Assembly (NCBI GenBank): GCA_029266525.1
Contig: JAQSWQ010000002.1
Coordinates: forward strand, 62,001-126,000
Direction: 5' to 3'
DNA: 64,000 nt
DNA from: Microvirga sp.
GTDB lineage: Bacteria > Pseudomonadota > Alphaproteobacteria > Rhizobiales > Beijerinckiaceae
Part shown: positions 8,689-17,833 of the stretch, piece after piece
Layout: every line of letters begins with the position of its first letter
Numbering within the stretch: the stretch's first letter is position 1
Translations under genes and position numbers: made by a program
The notes under the pieces: model-generated
What the model was told of the DNA's origin: nothing
Database searches by the model: none
Seen by the model: the letters and a program-made list of their open reading frames with translations, nothing else

Positions 8689-9246
8689 ATGGAATGGGTC
8701 CTTCTCGCGATCCTGGTCGCACTCGTCCTCTATCTCATCGTCGTCTACAACGGCCTCGTCTCGCTGAGGCAGCGCGTCACGCAGGCTTATGCGGACATCG
8801 ACGTGCAGCTGAAGCAGCGCCACGACCTCATCCCGAACCTCGTCGAGACGGTGAAGGGCTATGCCGGCCATGAGCGCTCGACGCTCGAGGCCGTGGTCCA
8901 GGCCCGCAACGCGGCGCTGACTGCGAGCGGCCCGGCCCAGCAGGCCGCCGCCGAGGGCGCGCTCTCCGGCGCGCTCGGGCGTCTCATCGCTCTGGGCGAG
9001 GCCTATCCCGACCTCAAGGCCAACACCAATTTCCAGCAGCTCCAGACCGAACTCGCCAATGTCGAGAACAAGCTCGCGGCGGCGCGGCGCTTCTTCAACA
9101 ACGCCGTCTCCGAATACAACGCGGCGATCGAGGCCTTCCCGGCGGTGCTGTTCGCCCGTTCCATGGGCTTCACCTCGCGCGAGTTCTTCGATGTCGGCGA
9201 AGCGCAGCGCCAGACGCTCGACGCCGCCCCGCAGGTGAAGTTCTGA
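8689..9246 (+). CDS. LemA family protein
   Basis: 185 residues. An N-terminal membrane helix (WVLLAILVALVLYLIVVYNG, residues 3-22) is followed by a helical bundle with the family-typical segments VQLKQRHDLIPNLVETVKGY, NFQQLQTELANVENKLAAAR and RRFFNNAVSEYNAAIE. LemA proteins are membrane-anchored helical proteins of unclear biochemical role. In many bacteria they are encoded next to an HtpX-type or other M48 protease, as here (7-bp gap to the next gene), suggesting a joint function in membrane protein quality control (inference from context). Confidence 0.93.
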   Translation: MEWVLLAILVALVLYLIVVYNGLVSLRQRVTQAYADIDVQLKQRHDLIPNLVETVKGYAGHERSTLEAVVQARNAALTASGPAQQAAAEGALSGALGRLIALGEAYPDLKANTNFQQLQTELANVENKLAAARRFFNNAVSEYNAAIEAFPAVLFARSMGFTSREFFDVGEAQRQTLDAAPQVKF

Positions 9247-9253
9247 GGCGGCG

Positions 9254-10312
9254 ATGGCCGCGTTCGGGCTCTACACGCACATCCAGGCGAACCGCCGCCG
9301 CTCCTTCATCCTGACCGCCGGCCTATTCTTCCTCGTCTACGTCCTCACCTTCGCCTTCGCCCTCCTGTTCCGGGCGTTCGATATCGGCCCCCCCGTGCCG
9401 GGCGGCACAGTTCAGGATTACCTCGAGGCCGCCGCCGGCGACCTCCTTTGGCTCTCGCCGGTCGTGACAGCCGGCACCGCGCTCTGGGTGTGGGCCGGAC
9501 GGAAGTTCCATCAGGGCATCATCGACGCCGTCGCCGGCTCGCATGACGTCACGCGCGAGGAAAATCCGCGCCTCTACGATCTCCTCGAGAACCTCTGCAT
9601 CTCGCGCGGCCTGCCGATGCCGCGCCTGCGCATCATGGAGACTGAGCGCCTCAACGCCTTCGCGACCGGGCTCAACGAGAAGCAATACGCGATCACCGTG
9701 ACCCGCGGGCTCCTCGACAATCTCGACGATGCCGAGGTCGAGGCGGTGCTCGCCCACGAGCTGACTCACATCCGCAACGAGGACGTCCGCCTGATGGTGA
9801 CGGCCGTGATCATTGCCGGCGTGATCTCGTTCTTCGGCGAATTGGTTTTTCGCTGGCTCGACATTCTGCCCCGCTGGGGCAGCTCGTCCTCGAGCTCGAG
9901 CCGCCACTCCGATCGCAAGGGCAGCGGGGGCGGGGCCTTCGTGGCGATCCTGATAGCGCTCGCCATGATCGCGATCGCCTGGGCGCTGTCGCTGGTGATC
10001 CGCTTCGCGCTGTCCCGCTCGCGCGAGTATCTCGCCGATTCGGGCTCGGTCGAGCTGACCAAGAACCCGGACGCGATGATCTCGGCGCTCACCAAGATCT
10101 CCGGGAAGGGCGAGCTCGAAAGCGTGCCCTCGGGACTGATGGAGATGTGCGTCGACAACCCGCGCTCGGGCTTCACGGACCTTTTCGCTACGCACCCGCC
10201 GATCGAAGCCCGCATCGACGCCCTCGTCCGCTACGCCGGCGGCCGCCAGCCCGAGCCGCAGATCGAGACTTCACCCGAGGCCGCAACCACGCCGGCCGGC
10301 TTGAGCGGATGA
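9254..10312 (+). CDS. M48-family zinc metalloprotease (HtpX-like)
   Basis: 352 residues, integral inner-membrane protease. Catalytic zinc motif VLAHELTHIRNEDVRLM (HExxH, near residue 167), the third ligand region SREYLADSGSVELTKNP, two N-terminal and two mid-protein transmembrane segments, and a Ser/Gly-rich linker (SSSSSSRHSDRKGSGGG) between the later helices. It ends with the common M48 motif LFATHPPIEARIDAL. It forms an operon with the LemA gene. It is longer than classical HtpX (about 290) and closer to the LemA-associated M48 subgroup. Confidence 0.9.
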   Translation: MAAFGLYTHIQANRRRSFILTAGLFFLVYVLTFAFALLFRAFDIGPPVPGGTVQDYLEAAAGDLLWLSPVVTAGTALWVWAGRKFHQGIIDAVAGSHDVTREENPRLYDLLENLCISRGLPMPRLRIMETERLNAFATGLNEKQYAITVTRGLLDNLDDAEVEAVLAHELTHIRNEDVRLMVTAVIIAGVISFFGELVFRWLDILPRWGSSSSSSSRHSDRKGSGGGAFVAILIALAMIAIAWALSLVIRFALSRSREYLADSGSVELTKNPDAMISALTKISGKGELESVPSGLMEMCVDNPRSGFTDLFATHPPIEARIDALVRYAGGRQPEPQIETSPEAATTPAGLSG

Positions 10313-10375
10313 GCTGGCCGGGGTTGCGGAAGGCGATCGGCTCCGCGCCGGCCGGTCCGGAGCTTGGAAAAGGAC

Positions 10376-10404
10376 TTGACTCCGGAAGAAAACTATCCTA
10401 TAGG
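10376..10404 (+). promoter_or_regulatory. Near-consensus sigma70 promoter
   Basis: TTGACT (10376-10381), exactly 17 nt, then TATAGG (10399-10404). It is one of the best housekeeping promoter matches in the window, and no convincing protein gene lies behind it. Expected transcription start is near 10411. Confidence 0.7.
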
Positions 10405-10410
10405 GCCAGC

Positions 10411-10767
10411 ACTCCCCTTCACCGAGGGAGCCGTCGTGCACACCGGTCACGGAGGCGGAGGGGAGGCGGTCCTGCGGCGTCCACCCGGTGGTGGACGACC
10501 CGGGCGCCCGCATTGATGCAGGACGGTTCGCGATGAGCGGGGCGTCCGAAGGCCGCCGCCCCCGGCCACTACGAGCCGGCGCAGGTCAGTCCTGCTGGGC
10601 GCTGTCCGCTCAGGCGGAAAGCGTGCAAAGAGCGGTCGTCGAGGCGGGTGAAGCCGGCTTAACTGCCGGCGAAGAACCGTGCGAGGGCGCCGGGAGACCG
10701 GCACCAAAACCAAAAGTGAGCTGGTCCCCGGCGTCCCGCTCCCCCGGATCAAGTCCGGGGCAAGGCC
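10411..10767 (+). ncRNA. Candidate structured non-coding RNA
   Basis: Between the M48 protease and the M20 gene, about 355 nt directly behind a strong promoter show a run of stem-loops. GTCCTGC/GCAGGAC (10469/10518) encloses GTCCACC-CGGT-GGTGGAC (10479-10496). Then follow CCGGC/GCCGG (10562/10575), CAGG/CCTG (10582/10591), TCCGC-TCAG-GCGGA (10605-10618), GCCGGC/GCCGGC (10653/10665), GCCGG-GAGA-CCGGC (10689-10702, a GNRA loop) and CCCCGGA-TCAAG-TCCGGGG (10742-10760, which resembles a dispersed palindrome). Codon structure is poor in all frames. It lacks the RNase P, SRP, tmRNA and 6S signature sequences that I know. Extent and strand rest on the promoter only. Confidence 0.5.
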
Positions 10768-10779
10768 TGCTCTTTGACA
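10768..10779 (+). promoter_or_regulatory. boxA-like antitermination motif
   Basis: TGCTCTTTGACA closely resembles the boxA element (TGCTCTTTAACA in E. coli rrn leaders) bound by NusB/NusE. It follows the stem-loop region, yet no 16S sequence comes after it. The next plus-strand bases run into the 3' end of the convergent M20 gene. It may be coincidence, or a remnant of, or resemblance to, an rRNA-type leader. Confidence 0.35.
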
Positions 10780-10875
10780 GTGCGAAGACCTTCGCCCGGG
10801 ACCGCCCGGGGGATTCGGCGCGCCCGTCGTCCTTCGGCAGGGCAGGGAGTCGGCCGAAGATGAGCGGAGATCAGC

Positions 10876-12063
10876 TCATGCCGCTCCAGCCGGCTGGCGA
10901 GCCGGCATGGCCGTCTCGATGATCTTGGCCCAGAGCGAGACGCCGTACGGGATGGCGCCGTCGTCGAAGTCGTATTTCGGATGATGGACGCCCGCCGTGT
11001 CGCCGTTGCCCATGAAGATATAAGCTCCGGGCCGTTCCTCGAGCATGTAGGAGAAGTCCTCCGATCCCATCAGGGGGACGATGCCAGTATCGACGGCGCG
11101 CTCGCCGGCGACCTCTGCCGCAACTCTCGCCATGAAATCGGTCTGCTCGGGGTGGTTGCGAGTGACGGGATAGCCGCGGCGATAGTCGACCACGGCGGTC
11201 GCGCCATAAGCCGCGCAGGTCGCCTCGACCACGGCCTTGATGCGCTCCTCGCAGAGGTCACGGACGGGCTCGGTCAGCGTGCGCACGGTGCCCATGAGCT
11301 TGGCGGTCTGCGGGATGATGTTGTAGGCGTCGCCCGCCTTGAAGGAGCAGACCGACACGACGGCGGAGTCGAGCGGATCAACGTTGCGCGCCACGACCGA
11401 CTGCAGTGCGTTTACAACCTGGCAGGCCGCGAGCAGCGTGTCGGAGCACTCATGCGGGCGCGCAGCGTGGCCGCCCTTGCCTTCGACGATGATGTCGAAG
11501 CGGTCGGCTGCTGCCATCATGGCGCCGGGCCGGATCGCGAAATGCCCGAGCGGGATGCCCGGCATGTTGTGCAGGCCATAGACCTCCTGCACGCCGAAGC
11601 GCTCCATGAGGCCGTCCTTGACCATCTCCTGACCGCCGCCGCCGCCCTCCTCGGCCGGCTGGAAGATCATCACCGCGGTGCCATTGAAATTGCGGGTCTC
11701 GGCCAGATACTTCGCGGCGCCAAGCAGCATCGCCGTGTGGCCGTCATGGCCGCAGGCGTGCATCTTGCCCGGGACCGTCGACCGGTAGGACAGGCCGGTG
11801 GCCTCCTCCAGCGGCAGCGCGTCCATATCGGCGCGAAGGCCGATCACCTTGCCGCCCGCTCCGCGCCCCCCCTTGATCACGGCGACGACCCCCGTGCGGC
11901 CGAGCCCGGTCACCACCTCGTCGCAGCCGAACTCCTTGAGCTTGTCGGCGACGATCGCGGCCGTGCGGTGGACCTCGAACAGGAGCTCCGGGTGCTGGTG
12001 GAAGTCGCGGCGCCAGGCGGCGATCTCGTCGGCGAAGTCGGCGACGCGGTTTAGGACGGGCAT
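10876..12063 (-). CDS. M20-family amidohydrolase (hippurate hydrolase / N-acyl amino acid deacylase type)
   Basis: 395 residues, metal-dependent hydrolase cleaving N-acyl or N-benzoyl amino acids. Seen: WRRDFHQHPELLFEVHRT near the N-terminus, LRADMDALPLEE (metal-binding Asp), MHACGHDGHTAMLLGAAKYL (Cys/His metal ligands), FQPAEEGGGGGQEM (catalytic Glu) and the late PLMGSEDFSYMLE (metal ligand Glu). ATG at 12063 is chosen because it gives the standard N-terminus; an upstream ATG at 12120 adds 19 unrelated residues. It is divergent from the peptide-type ABC importer locus, suggesting that imported peptides or acyl-amino acids are its substrates (inference). Confidence 0.92.
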   Translation of the reverse strand: MPVLNRVADFADEIAAWRRDFHQHPELLFEVHRTAAIVADKLKEFGCDEVVTGLGRTGVVAVIKGGRGAGGKVIGLRADMDALPLEEATGLSYRSTVPGKMHACGHDGHTAMLLGAAKYLAETRNFNGTAVMIFQPAEEGGGGGQEMVKDGLMERFGVQEVYGLHNMPGIPLGHFAIRPGAMMAAADRFDIIVEGKGGHAARPHECSDTLLAACQVVNALQSVVARNVDPLDSAVVSVCSFKAGDAYNIIPQTAKLMGTVRTLTEPVRDLCEERIKAVVEATCAAYGATAVVDYRRGYPVTRNHPEQTDFMARVAAEVAGERAVDTGIVPLMGSEDFSYMLEERPGAYIFMGNGDTAGVHHPKYDFDDGAIPYGVSLWAKIIETAMPARQPAGAA

Positions 12064-12323
12064 GAAAGGACCTTTTCGGGGCGTGCATACGTGCTGCGGC
12101 GCGAGGCCGGATCCGGCCATCTACAGCCAGGGCGCACCTTTGTCATGCTCGTAGCGGTTGAGCGGCTGCTGCCTCCGAGTCCAAGCCTACCGCTTCCCGA
12201 AGGGCTGGACCCACTGTAACTCCCCGTCTAATTTGCGCGCCAAGGGAGAACTAGACAGAAAAGCCGCTCTCCCGAGCTCCTATCGGCGCGCGATCCCGCC
12301 GCGCCCCCAGTGAGGAACAGCAG

Positions 12324-13913
12324 ATGTCCATCCGCAAGACGCTCCTCGCGGCGGTCGCCGCGACGCTTCTTGCCGCGGCCGCCGATCCGGCCTCGGCCAA
12401 GACCTTCCGTTTCGCCTTCCAGGGCAACTACCAGGCAGCCGACCCTTACACGCTGAACGAGACGTTCACGCTCGGCCTGCACGCGGCGGTCTATGAAGGC
12501 CTGACCAAGCGCGACAAGGACCTCAAGATCATCCCCGGCCTGGCTGAGCGCTGGGAGACGCCGGACCCGCTGCGCTGGCGCTTCCACCTGCGCAAGGGCG
12601 TGAAATTCCACGACGGCTCGGACTTCACCGCCGACGACGTGATCTTCTCGGCCGACCGCGTGCGAGCGCAAGGGTCGGACGTGAAGACCCGCATCCCGTC
12701 CGACTCGCAATGGGTCAAGGTCGACGACCACACGGTCGACGTGGTCCTCAAGACCCCGAACCCGATCCTGCATTACGAGTGGGATACGTGGTACATCATG
12801 TCGAAGAAATGGGCGGAGAAAAACAACGCCACCGCCCCGACCTCGGCCTCGGCCACGACCCCGAGCTACGCCGCCCTCAACGCCAACGGCACCGGCCCCT
12901 TTATCCTCGAGAGCCACCAGCCCGGCGTGAAGACGGTCTGGAAGACAAACCCGAGCTGGTGGGGCAAGAAGGAGCACAACATCGACGAGGCGATCTTCAC
13001 CCCGATCGGCTCGGACGCGACCCGCGTCGCGGCGCTCCTCTCCGGTGAAGTCGACTTGATGGATCCGGTGCCGCTGCAGGACATCCAGCGCGTCAACTCG
13101 AACGCCAACACCCAGGTGCTGACCGGTCCCGAGCTGCGCACCATCTTCCTCGGTTTCGACCAGCGCCGGGACGAGCTGAAATACTCGAACGTCAAAGGAA
13201 AGAACCCCTTCAAGGACGTGCGCGTGCGACAGGCCTTCTCGAAGGCGATCGACGTCAACCTGATCAAGGACCGCGTCATGCGCGGCGCCTCGGTGCCGGC
13301 GGCGCTCCTGATCTCGCCGCTGCTCTTCGAGGGCTCGAAGGAGTTCAAGACCGCGGCGGTCGATATTGACGGAGCGAAGAAGCTCCTGGCCGAGGCCGGC
13401 TACCCGCAGGGCTTCGAGGTCGGCATGGACTGCCCGACCGACCGCTACGTCAACGACGAGGCGATCTGCCAGGCGGCCGTAGGCATGCTCGCCCGCATCG
13501 GCGTCAAGGTAAACCTCAACGCCCAGCCCAAGACCAAGTACTTCGCCAAGGTGCTGGCGACCGGCGGCTACGACACCTCCTTCTACCTCCTCGGCTGGAC
13601 GCCGGGCTCCTTCGATTCGTGGAACGTCTTCGCGAATATCACGGGCTGCCGCGACGATTCCGGCAAGGGCGGGCCGTTCAATTTCGGCGGCTACTGCAAC
13701 CCCAAGCTCGACGAGCTCGCCGCGAAGATTCTGGTCGAGACCGACACGGCCAAGCGCAACGCGATGATCGCCGAGGCCTGGAAGATGGAGCGGGCGGACG
13801 TCTCGCACATCCCGCTCCACCAGCAGACGCTCAACTGGGGCGTCAACAAGAAGGTCAAGATCGTGCAGCGGGCGGACAACCAGATCCTGCTCTACTGGGT
13901 GAACATGGATTGA
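12324..13913 (+). CDS. ABC transporter substrate-binding protein, family 5 (peptide type), copy 1
   Basis: 529 residues. Signal peptide MSIRKTLLAAVAATLLAAAA with cleavage near ASA. SBP_bac_5 hallmarks are WRFHLRKGVKFHDGSDFTADDVIFS (about residues 88-112) and a C-terminal ligand lobe with the shared CPTDRYVNDEAIC block. The preferred ligand (di/oligopeptide, nickel, opine or other) cannot be inferred. It is the first gene of the importer locus. It is followed not directly by its permease but by a ~125-bp spacer with a perfect palindrome. It is related to, but more diverged from, the two binding proteins downstream. Confidence 0.93.
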   Translation: MSIRKTLLAAVAATLLAAAADPASAKTFRFAFQGNYQAADPYTLNETFTLGLHAAVYEGLTKRDKDLKIIPGLAERWETPDPLRWRFHLRKGVKFHDGSDFTADDVIFSADRVRAQGSDVKTRIPSDSQWVKVDDHTVDVVLKTPNPILHYEWDTWYIMSKKWAEKNNATAPTSASATTPSYAALNANGTGPFILESHQPGVKTVWKTNPSWWGKKEHNIDEAIFTPIGSDATRVAALLSGEVDLMDPVPLQDIQRVNSNANTQVLTGPELRTIFLGFDQRRDELKYSNVKGKNPFKDVRVRQAFSKAIDVNLIKDRVMRGASVPAALLISPLLFEGSKEFKTAAVDIDGAKKLLAEAGYPQGFEVGMDCPTDRYVNDEAICQAAVGMLARIGVKVNLNAQPKTKYFAKVLATGGYDTSFYLLGWTPGSFDSWNVFANITGCRDDSGKGGPFNFGGYCNPKLDELAAKILVETDTAKRNAMIAEAWKMERADVSHIPLHQQTLNWGVNKKVKIVQRADNQILLYWVNMD

Positions 13914-13997
13914 CGGTCCATCGTCTCCTGCTCGGAGTGGGATGGCCTGGATTGGCCCGGCTATCCACGCCTTCGGCGCTGCGACGCAAAGATATGA

Positions 13998-14020
13998 ATG
14001 CCCGGGCCTCGCCCGGGCAT
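13998..14020. repeat. Palindromic element at binding-protein/permease junction
   Basis: Perfect 10-bp stem ATGCCCGGGC / GCCCGGGCAT with a 3-nt loop, followed by GACGG as in the other members of the family. It sits 17 bp before the permease start. Such repeat hairpins between receptor and permease genes can protect the upstream mRNA and lower downstream expression, as known for malE-malF in E. coli. Confidence 0.7.
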
Positions 14021-14037
14021 GACGGCCGCAGACAGGC

Positions 14038-15018
14038 ATGAGCGCCTTCATCCTCCGTCGCGCGCTGCAGGCGCTTGCCGTGCTCTTCGCGGTGGGGCTG
14101 ATCTCCTTCGCGATGTTCCGCTTCGCGGGCGATCCGGTGAACCAGATGGTCGGAGCCGAGACCTCGCCGGCCGAGCGTCTCGAGATCCGGCGCTCGCTCG
14201 GGCTCGACGATCCGATGGCGGTGCAGTTCGCGCGCTATCTTGCCGGCGCCGCCCGCTTCGATTTCGGCATCTCCTATCAGTTCCGGCAGCCGGTGGCGCA
14301 GCTCCTCAAGGAGCGAATGCCGGCGACCCTCGAGCTTGCGCTCGTCGCGACCATCCTCGCGCTCGTTTTCGGCATCCTGATGGGCGTCTACTCGGCGCTG
14401 AGGCGCGATTCCGCTCTTGCGAAGCTGTTCCAGGCGATCTCGCTGATCGGGGTCAGCCTGCCGACCTTCCTCATCGGCATCCTCTTGATCTATCTCTTCT
14501 CGGTTATCCTCGGCTGGCTCCCCTCCTTCGGGCGCGGCGATACGGCGCGGCTCGGCTGGTGGACGACCGGCCTCCTCACCGTCTCCGGCCTCAAAGCCCT
14601 GATTATGCCCTCGGTCACCTTGGGTCTTTTCCAGATGACCCTGATCATGCGGCTCGTGCGCGCCGAGATGCTGGAGGTCCTGCGCACCGACTACATCAAG
14701 TTCGCCCGCGCGCGGGGCCTAAGGACCCGCGCCATCCATTTCGGCCACGCGCTCAAGAACACGCTCGTGCCGGTCATCACCATTGCCGGCCTGCAGCTCG
14801 GCTCCGTCATCGCCTTCGCGATCATCACCGAGACGGTGTTCCAGTGGCCGGGCATGGGCCTCCTCTTCGTGCAGGCCGTGCAGAACGTCGACATCCCGAT
14901 CATGGCCGCCTACCTGATGCTGGTCGGCCTGATCTTCGTGACCATCAACCTCGCCGTCGACATTCTCTACACTATCGTCGATCCGCGCCTGCGCTCCTCG
15001 ATCCACCAGCCCGCCTAG
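14038..15018 (+). CDS. ABC transporter permease, DppB/OppB type, copy 1
   Basis: 326 residues, inner-membrane channel subunit with about six transmembrane helices. Seen: the conserved start FILRRALQALAVLFAVGLIS, the RxxLGLDDPMAVQFARY segment, and the EAA loop region EVLRTDYIKFARARGLRTRA that contacts the ATPase. The end is FVTINLAVDILYTIVDPRLR. It is coupled by 4 bp to the DppC-type gene that follows and closely resembles the second DppB copy at 19557. Confidence 0.95.
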   Translation: MSAFILRRALQALAVLFAVGLISFAMFRFAGDPVNQMVGAETSPAERLEIRRSLGLDDPMAVQFARYLAGAARFDFGISYQFRQPVAQLLKERMPATLELALVATILALVFGILMGVYSALRRDSALAKLFQAISLIGVSLPTFLIGILLIYLFSVILGWLPSFGRGDTARLGWWTTGLLTVSGLKALIMPSVTLGLFQMTLIMRLVRAEMLEVLRTDYIKFARARGLRTRAIHFGHALKNTLVPVITIAGLQLGSVIAFAIITETVFQWPGMGLLFVQAVQNVDIPIMAAYLMLVGLIFVTINLAVDILYTIVDPRLRSSIHQPA

Positions 15019-15022
15019 AGCC

Positions 15023-15976
15023 ATGAGCGACATCGCCGTCACCGTCCCGGAAACCGCAAAGACGCCTTCGCTCGGCGCACGCCTTTTCGATTCGGATTTG
15101 TGGGCGAGCTTCAAGCGCTCCAAGGTGACGATGGCGGCGGCGTTCCTGACACTGTTATTCTTCCTGGTCGCGATCCTCGCCGGCGTGCTCTCCCCGCAGG
15201 ACCCGTTCGACCCCGCGCAGCTCGAGCTCCTCAACAGCCGTATCCCGCCGCTGTGGGAGAGCGGAGGGCAGGCGCCGTTCCTGCTCGGCACCGACCAGCA
15301 GGGCCGCGACATGCTTTCCGCGATCCTCTACGGGTTGCGGATCTCGCTCGTCGTCGGGTTCCTCGGGGTCGCCTTCTCGGCGACGCTCGGCATCGGGCTC
15401 GGGCTCGTCGCCGGCTATTTCGGCGGCGCGGTCGATGCGGTGATCATGCGCATCGCCGACGTGCAGCTCACCTTTCCGGCGATCCTGATCGCGCTCCTGA
15501 TCGACGGCGTCGTAAAGTCGATCCTCGGCAACCAGCTCGATCCGATGACCATCCTTGGCGTATTGGTCTTCTCGATCGGCCTGAGCTTTTGGGTTCAGTA
15601 CGCCCGTACCGTGCGCGGCTCTGTTATGGTCGAGAAGAACAAGGACTACGTGGCGGCGGCGCGCCTCATCGGCCTGCCGGCACTCGTCATCATGCTCCGC
15701 CACGTCCTGCCGAACGTGCTCGGCCCGGTGCTCGTCATCGCCACCATCAACCTGGCGCTCGCCATCATCACAGAGGCGACCTTGTCGTTCCTCGGCTCCG
15801 GCATGCCGCAGACCATGCCCTCGCTCGGCACGCTGATCCGCATTGGCAACAACTTCCTCTTCTCCGGCGAGTGGTGGATCGTGGCCTTCCCGGGCATCGC
15901 GCTCGCAACGCTGGTGCTCGCCATCAATCTCCTCGGCGACTGGCTGCGCGATGCCTTGAACCCCCGTCTGCGCTAG
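15023..15976 (+). CDS. ABC transporter permease, DppC/OppC type, copy 1
   Basis: 317 residues. The N-terminal OppC_N-type segment (WASFKRSKVTMAAAFLTLLF) is followed by the periplasmic LLGTDQQGRDMLSAILYGLR motif typical of DppC, about six transmembrane helices, and the EAA-loop segment KDYVAAARLIGLPALVIMLR. It ends with LLGDWLRDALNPRLR. Partner of the preceding DppB-type permease. No ATPase gene follows this pair, so it presumably uses the DppD/DppF-type ATPases at 21.5-23.6 kb. Confidence 0.95.
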   Translation: MSDIAVTVPETAKTPSLGARLFDSDLWASFKRSKVTMAAAFLTLLFFLVAILAGVLSPQDPFDPAQLELLNSRIPPLWESGGQAPFLLGTDQQGRDMLSAILYGLRISLVVGFLGVAFSATLGIGLGLVAGYFGGAVDAVIMRIADVQLTFPAILIALLIDGVVKSILGNQLDPMTILGVLVFSIGLSFWVQYARTVRGSVMVEKNKDYVAAARLIGLPALVIMLRHVLPNVLGPVLVIATINLALAIITEATLSFLGSGMPQTMPSLGTLIRIGNNFLFSGEWWIVAFPGIALATLVLAINLLGDWLRDALNPRLR

Positions 15977-16081
15977 GCCCGCGCTCCCGGATCACTCTGC
16001 CCAAAACACCGTCATGACAAGACTGCGCTCTTGTTCTATGATGTTCTCGAACCAGAACCGCGAATGCGGTCGGGAACAGGG

Positions 16082-17683
16082 ATGGGGTCAGATCGGCATA
16101 AGGCGGCTGCTCTCGCTGTCGCGCTTCTTGCGGCTTTCGCCATTGCGGCGGGGCCGGCGGAATCGCGCACCCTGCGCTGGGCGCGCTCGATCGATACCAC
16201 TTCGCTCGATCCGCACGCCGCCAATGTTGGACCGAACCTCCTCGTCGTCCATCAAATCTACGAGCCCCTGATCGTCCGGCGCTTCGACGGAAAGATGGTG
16301 CCGGCGCTTGCCGTGTCCTGGGCGCTGACCCGCGATCCCCTGGTTTGGGAGTTCAAGCTTCGTCCCGGCGTCACCTTCCACGACGGCAAGCCGCTCACCG
16401 CCGAGGACGTGCTGTTCTCGCTCGAGCGCGCTCGCTCGACCGCATCTGACGTGAAATCGCTGCTCTCGTCCGTCGCGAGCGTATCGAAGGCGGACGACCA
16501 CACCATCCGCATCCGCACGGTGGGGCCGGACCCGCTTCTGCCGAACAACCTGACGGACGTGCTCGTGATGAGCAAGCCGTGGACGGAGGCGCACGAGAGT
16601 GTCGCCATCCACAATCCGGCCTCCGGGCGCGAGACCCATGCCGCGGGGCACGCCAACGGCACCGGGCCTTACGCGGTCGTTAGCCGCGAGCCCGGCAAGA
16701 AGACCGTGATGCGCCTCTACGAAGGCTACTGGGGCAAGGGCGAGCACCCGCTCGATATCGACGAGATCGTCTACCTGCCGATCCCCGACAACGCGACGCG
16801 GATCACCGCGCTCGTTTCGGGCGAGGTCGACTTCGTGCAGGACGTGCCGGTCCAGGACGTGCAGCGCCTGCAGGAGAACCGGGCGCTTCGGGTCAACGTC
16901 AGCCCGGAGAACCGCTCGATCTTCCTCGGCATGAATGTCGGCGCGCCGGACCTCAAATCCTCGAGCCTCAAGGGCAGCAACCCCTTTGCAGACCGCCGCG
17001 TGCGCGCCGCGATCGAGATGGCTATCGACCGCCTCCAGCTCCAGCGCAACGTGATGCGCGGCCTTTCGGTCCCCGCCGGGGTGATCGTGCCGCCGTTCTC
17101 GAACGGCTACACCAGCGAGCTCGACATCTGGCCACCGGTCGATCTCGCGAAAGCTCGCGGGCTCTTGCGCGAGGCCGGCTATCCCGACGGGTTCGACATC
17201 GCGCTGACTTGCCCAAATGATCGCTACGTCAACGACGAGGGACTCTGCCACGGTGTCGCCGGCATGCTCGGGCGCATCGGCGTGCGCACGCGGCCCGCGA
17301 CCCAGCCGGCGGCGCAGCATTTCGGCCAGGTGCGCCGGGCCGAGCTCGACTTCTATCTCCTCGGCTGGGGCGTCACGACGTTCGATTCCGAATACATCTT
17401 CAGCCTGCTCTACCACACCAACACCGGGGCGCTCGGCGGCTGGAACGGCACCGGCTTCTCCGACCGTGCGGTCGACGACCAGATCCACACGCTGCGCCAG
17501 GAAGTCGACCAAGCGAGGCGCAACGCCACTATCGCGAGCCTGTGGCGCAGGCTGAAGGAAGAAGTGATCTATGTCCCGCTTCACAACCAGACCATCGTCT
17601 ATGCGATGAGCCGCGAGTTCGACATCCCGGTCGACGTCTCGAGCCAGCCCAAGATGAAGTTCGTCGGCGCAAGGCGGATGTAG
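16082..17683 (+). CDS. ABC transporter substrate-binding protein, family 5, copy 2
   Basis: About 533 residues from ATG at 16082. This start places a normal signal peptide (MGSDRHKAAALAVALLAAFA, cleavage near ESR) at the N-terminus and matches the 534-residue length of the paralogue downstream. Upstream in-frame ATGs at 16031 and 16064 would add a charged extension. SBP_bac_5 motifs: WEFKLRPGVTFHDGKPLTAE and CPNDRYVNDEGLC. Clearly a paralogue of the next gene: both begin the mature protein with TLRWARS and share NGTGPYAV/NGTGAFVL and YILGWGV-like blocks. It lies between the two permease pairs. Confidence 0.92.
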   Translation: MGSDRHKAAALAVALLAAFAIAAGPAESRTLRWARSIDTTSLDPHAANVGPNLLVVHQIYEPLIVRRFDGKMVPALAVSWALTRDPLVWEFKLRPGVTFHDGKPLTAEDVLFSLERARSTASDVKSLLSSVASVSKADDHTIRIRTVGPDPLLPNNLTDVLVMSKPWTEAHESVAIHNPASGRETHAAGHANGTGPYAVVSREPGKKTVMRLYEGYWGKGEHPLDIDEIVYLPIPDNATRITALVSGEVDFVQDVPVQDVQRLQENRALRVNVSPENRSIFLGMNVGAPDLKSSSLKGSNPFADRRVRAAIEMAIDRLQLQRNVMRGLSVPAGVIVPPFSNGYTSELDIWPPVDLAKARGLLREAGYPDGFDIALTCPNDRYVNDEGLCHGVAGMLGRIGVRTRPATQPAAQHFGQVRRAELDFYLLGWGVTTFDSEYIFSLLYHTNTGALGGWNGTGFSDRAVDDQIHTLRQEVDQARRNATIASLWRRLKEEVIYVPLHNQTIVYAMSREFDIPVDVSSQPKMKFVGARRM

Positions 17684-17833
17684 GCCAAAGCTTCGGGCAA
17701 CTCGGCTCTGGCGCCGCTCACCGCCTTCGGGGCGCCGTGACAAGCGCGTGGCGTCTCCTTATGATCCGCCTCCATCGGGCGCCCGGCTTAGGCCGGACGA
17801 AGAAACGCGCCCCATCAACGGAGAGGATCGATC

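Noticed and set aside
10411-10780. RNase P RNA, SRP RNA, tmRNA or 6S RNA
   Set aside because: Expected signatures (GAGGAAAGTCC, GGTCAGGTCCGGAAGG, an alanine-rich tag ORF, the 6S bulge) are absent.
10488-10922. 144-codon frame across the structured region
   Set aside because: Low-complexity Ala/Arg/Ser product; stem-loops and promoter explain the region better as RNA.
12228-14051. 607-codon open frame antisense to binding protein copy 1 (and similar long antisense frames at 16088-17743 and 4867-6192)
   Set aside because: Codon bias of GC-rich genes opens antisense frames; the products lack any recognisable domain while the sense strand is a clear transporter gene.
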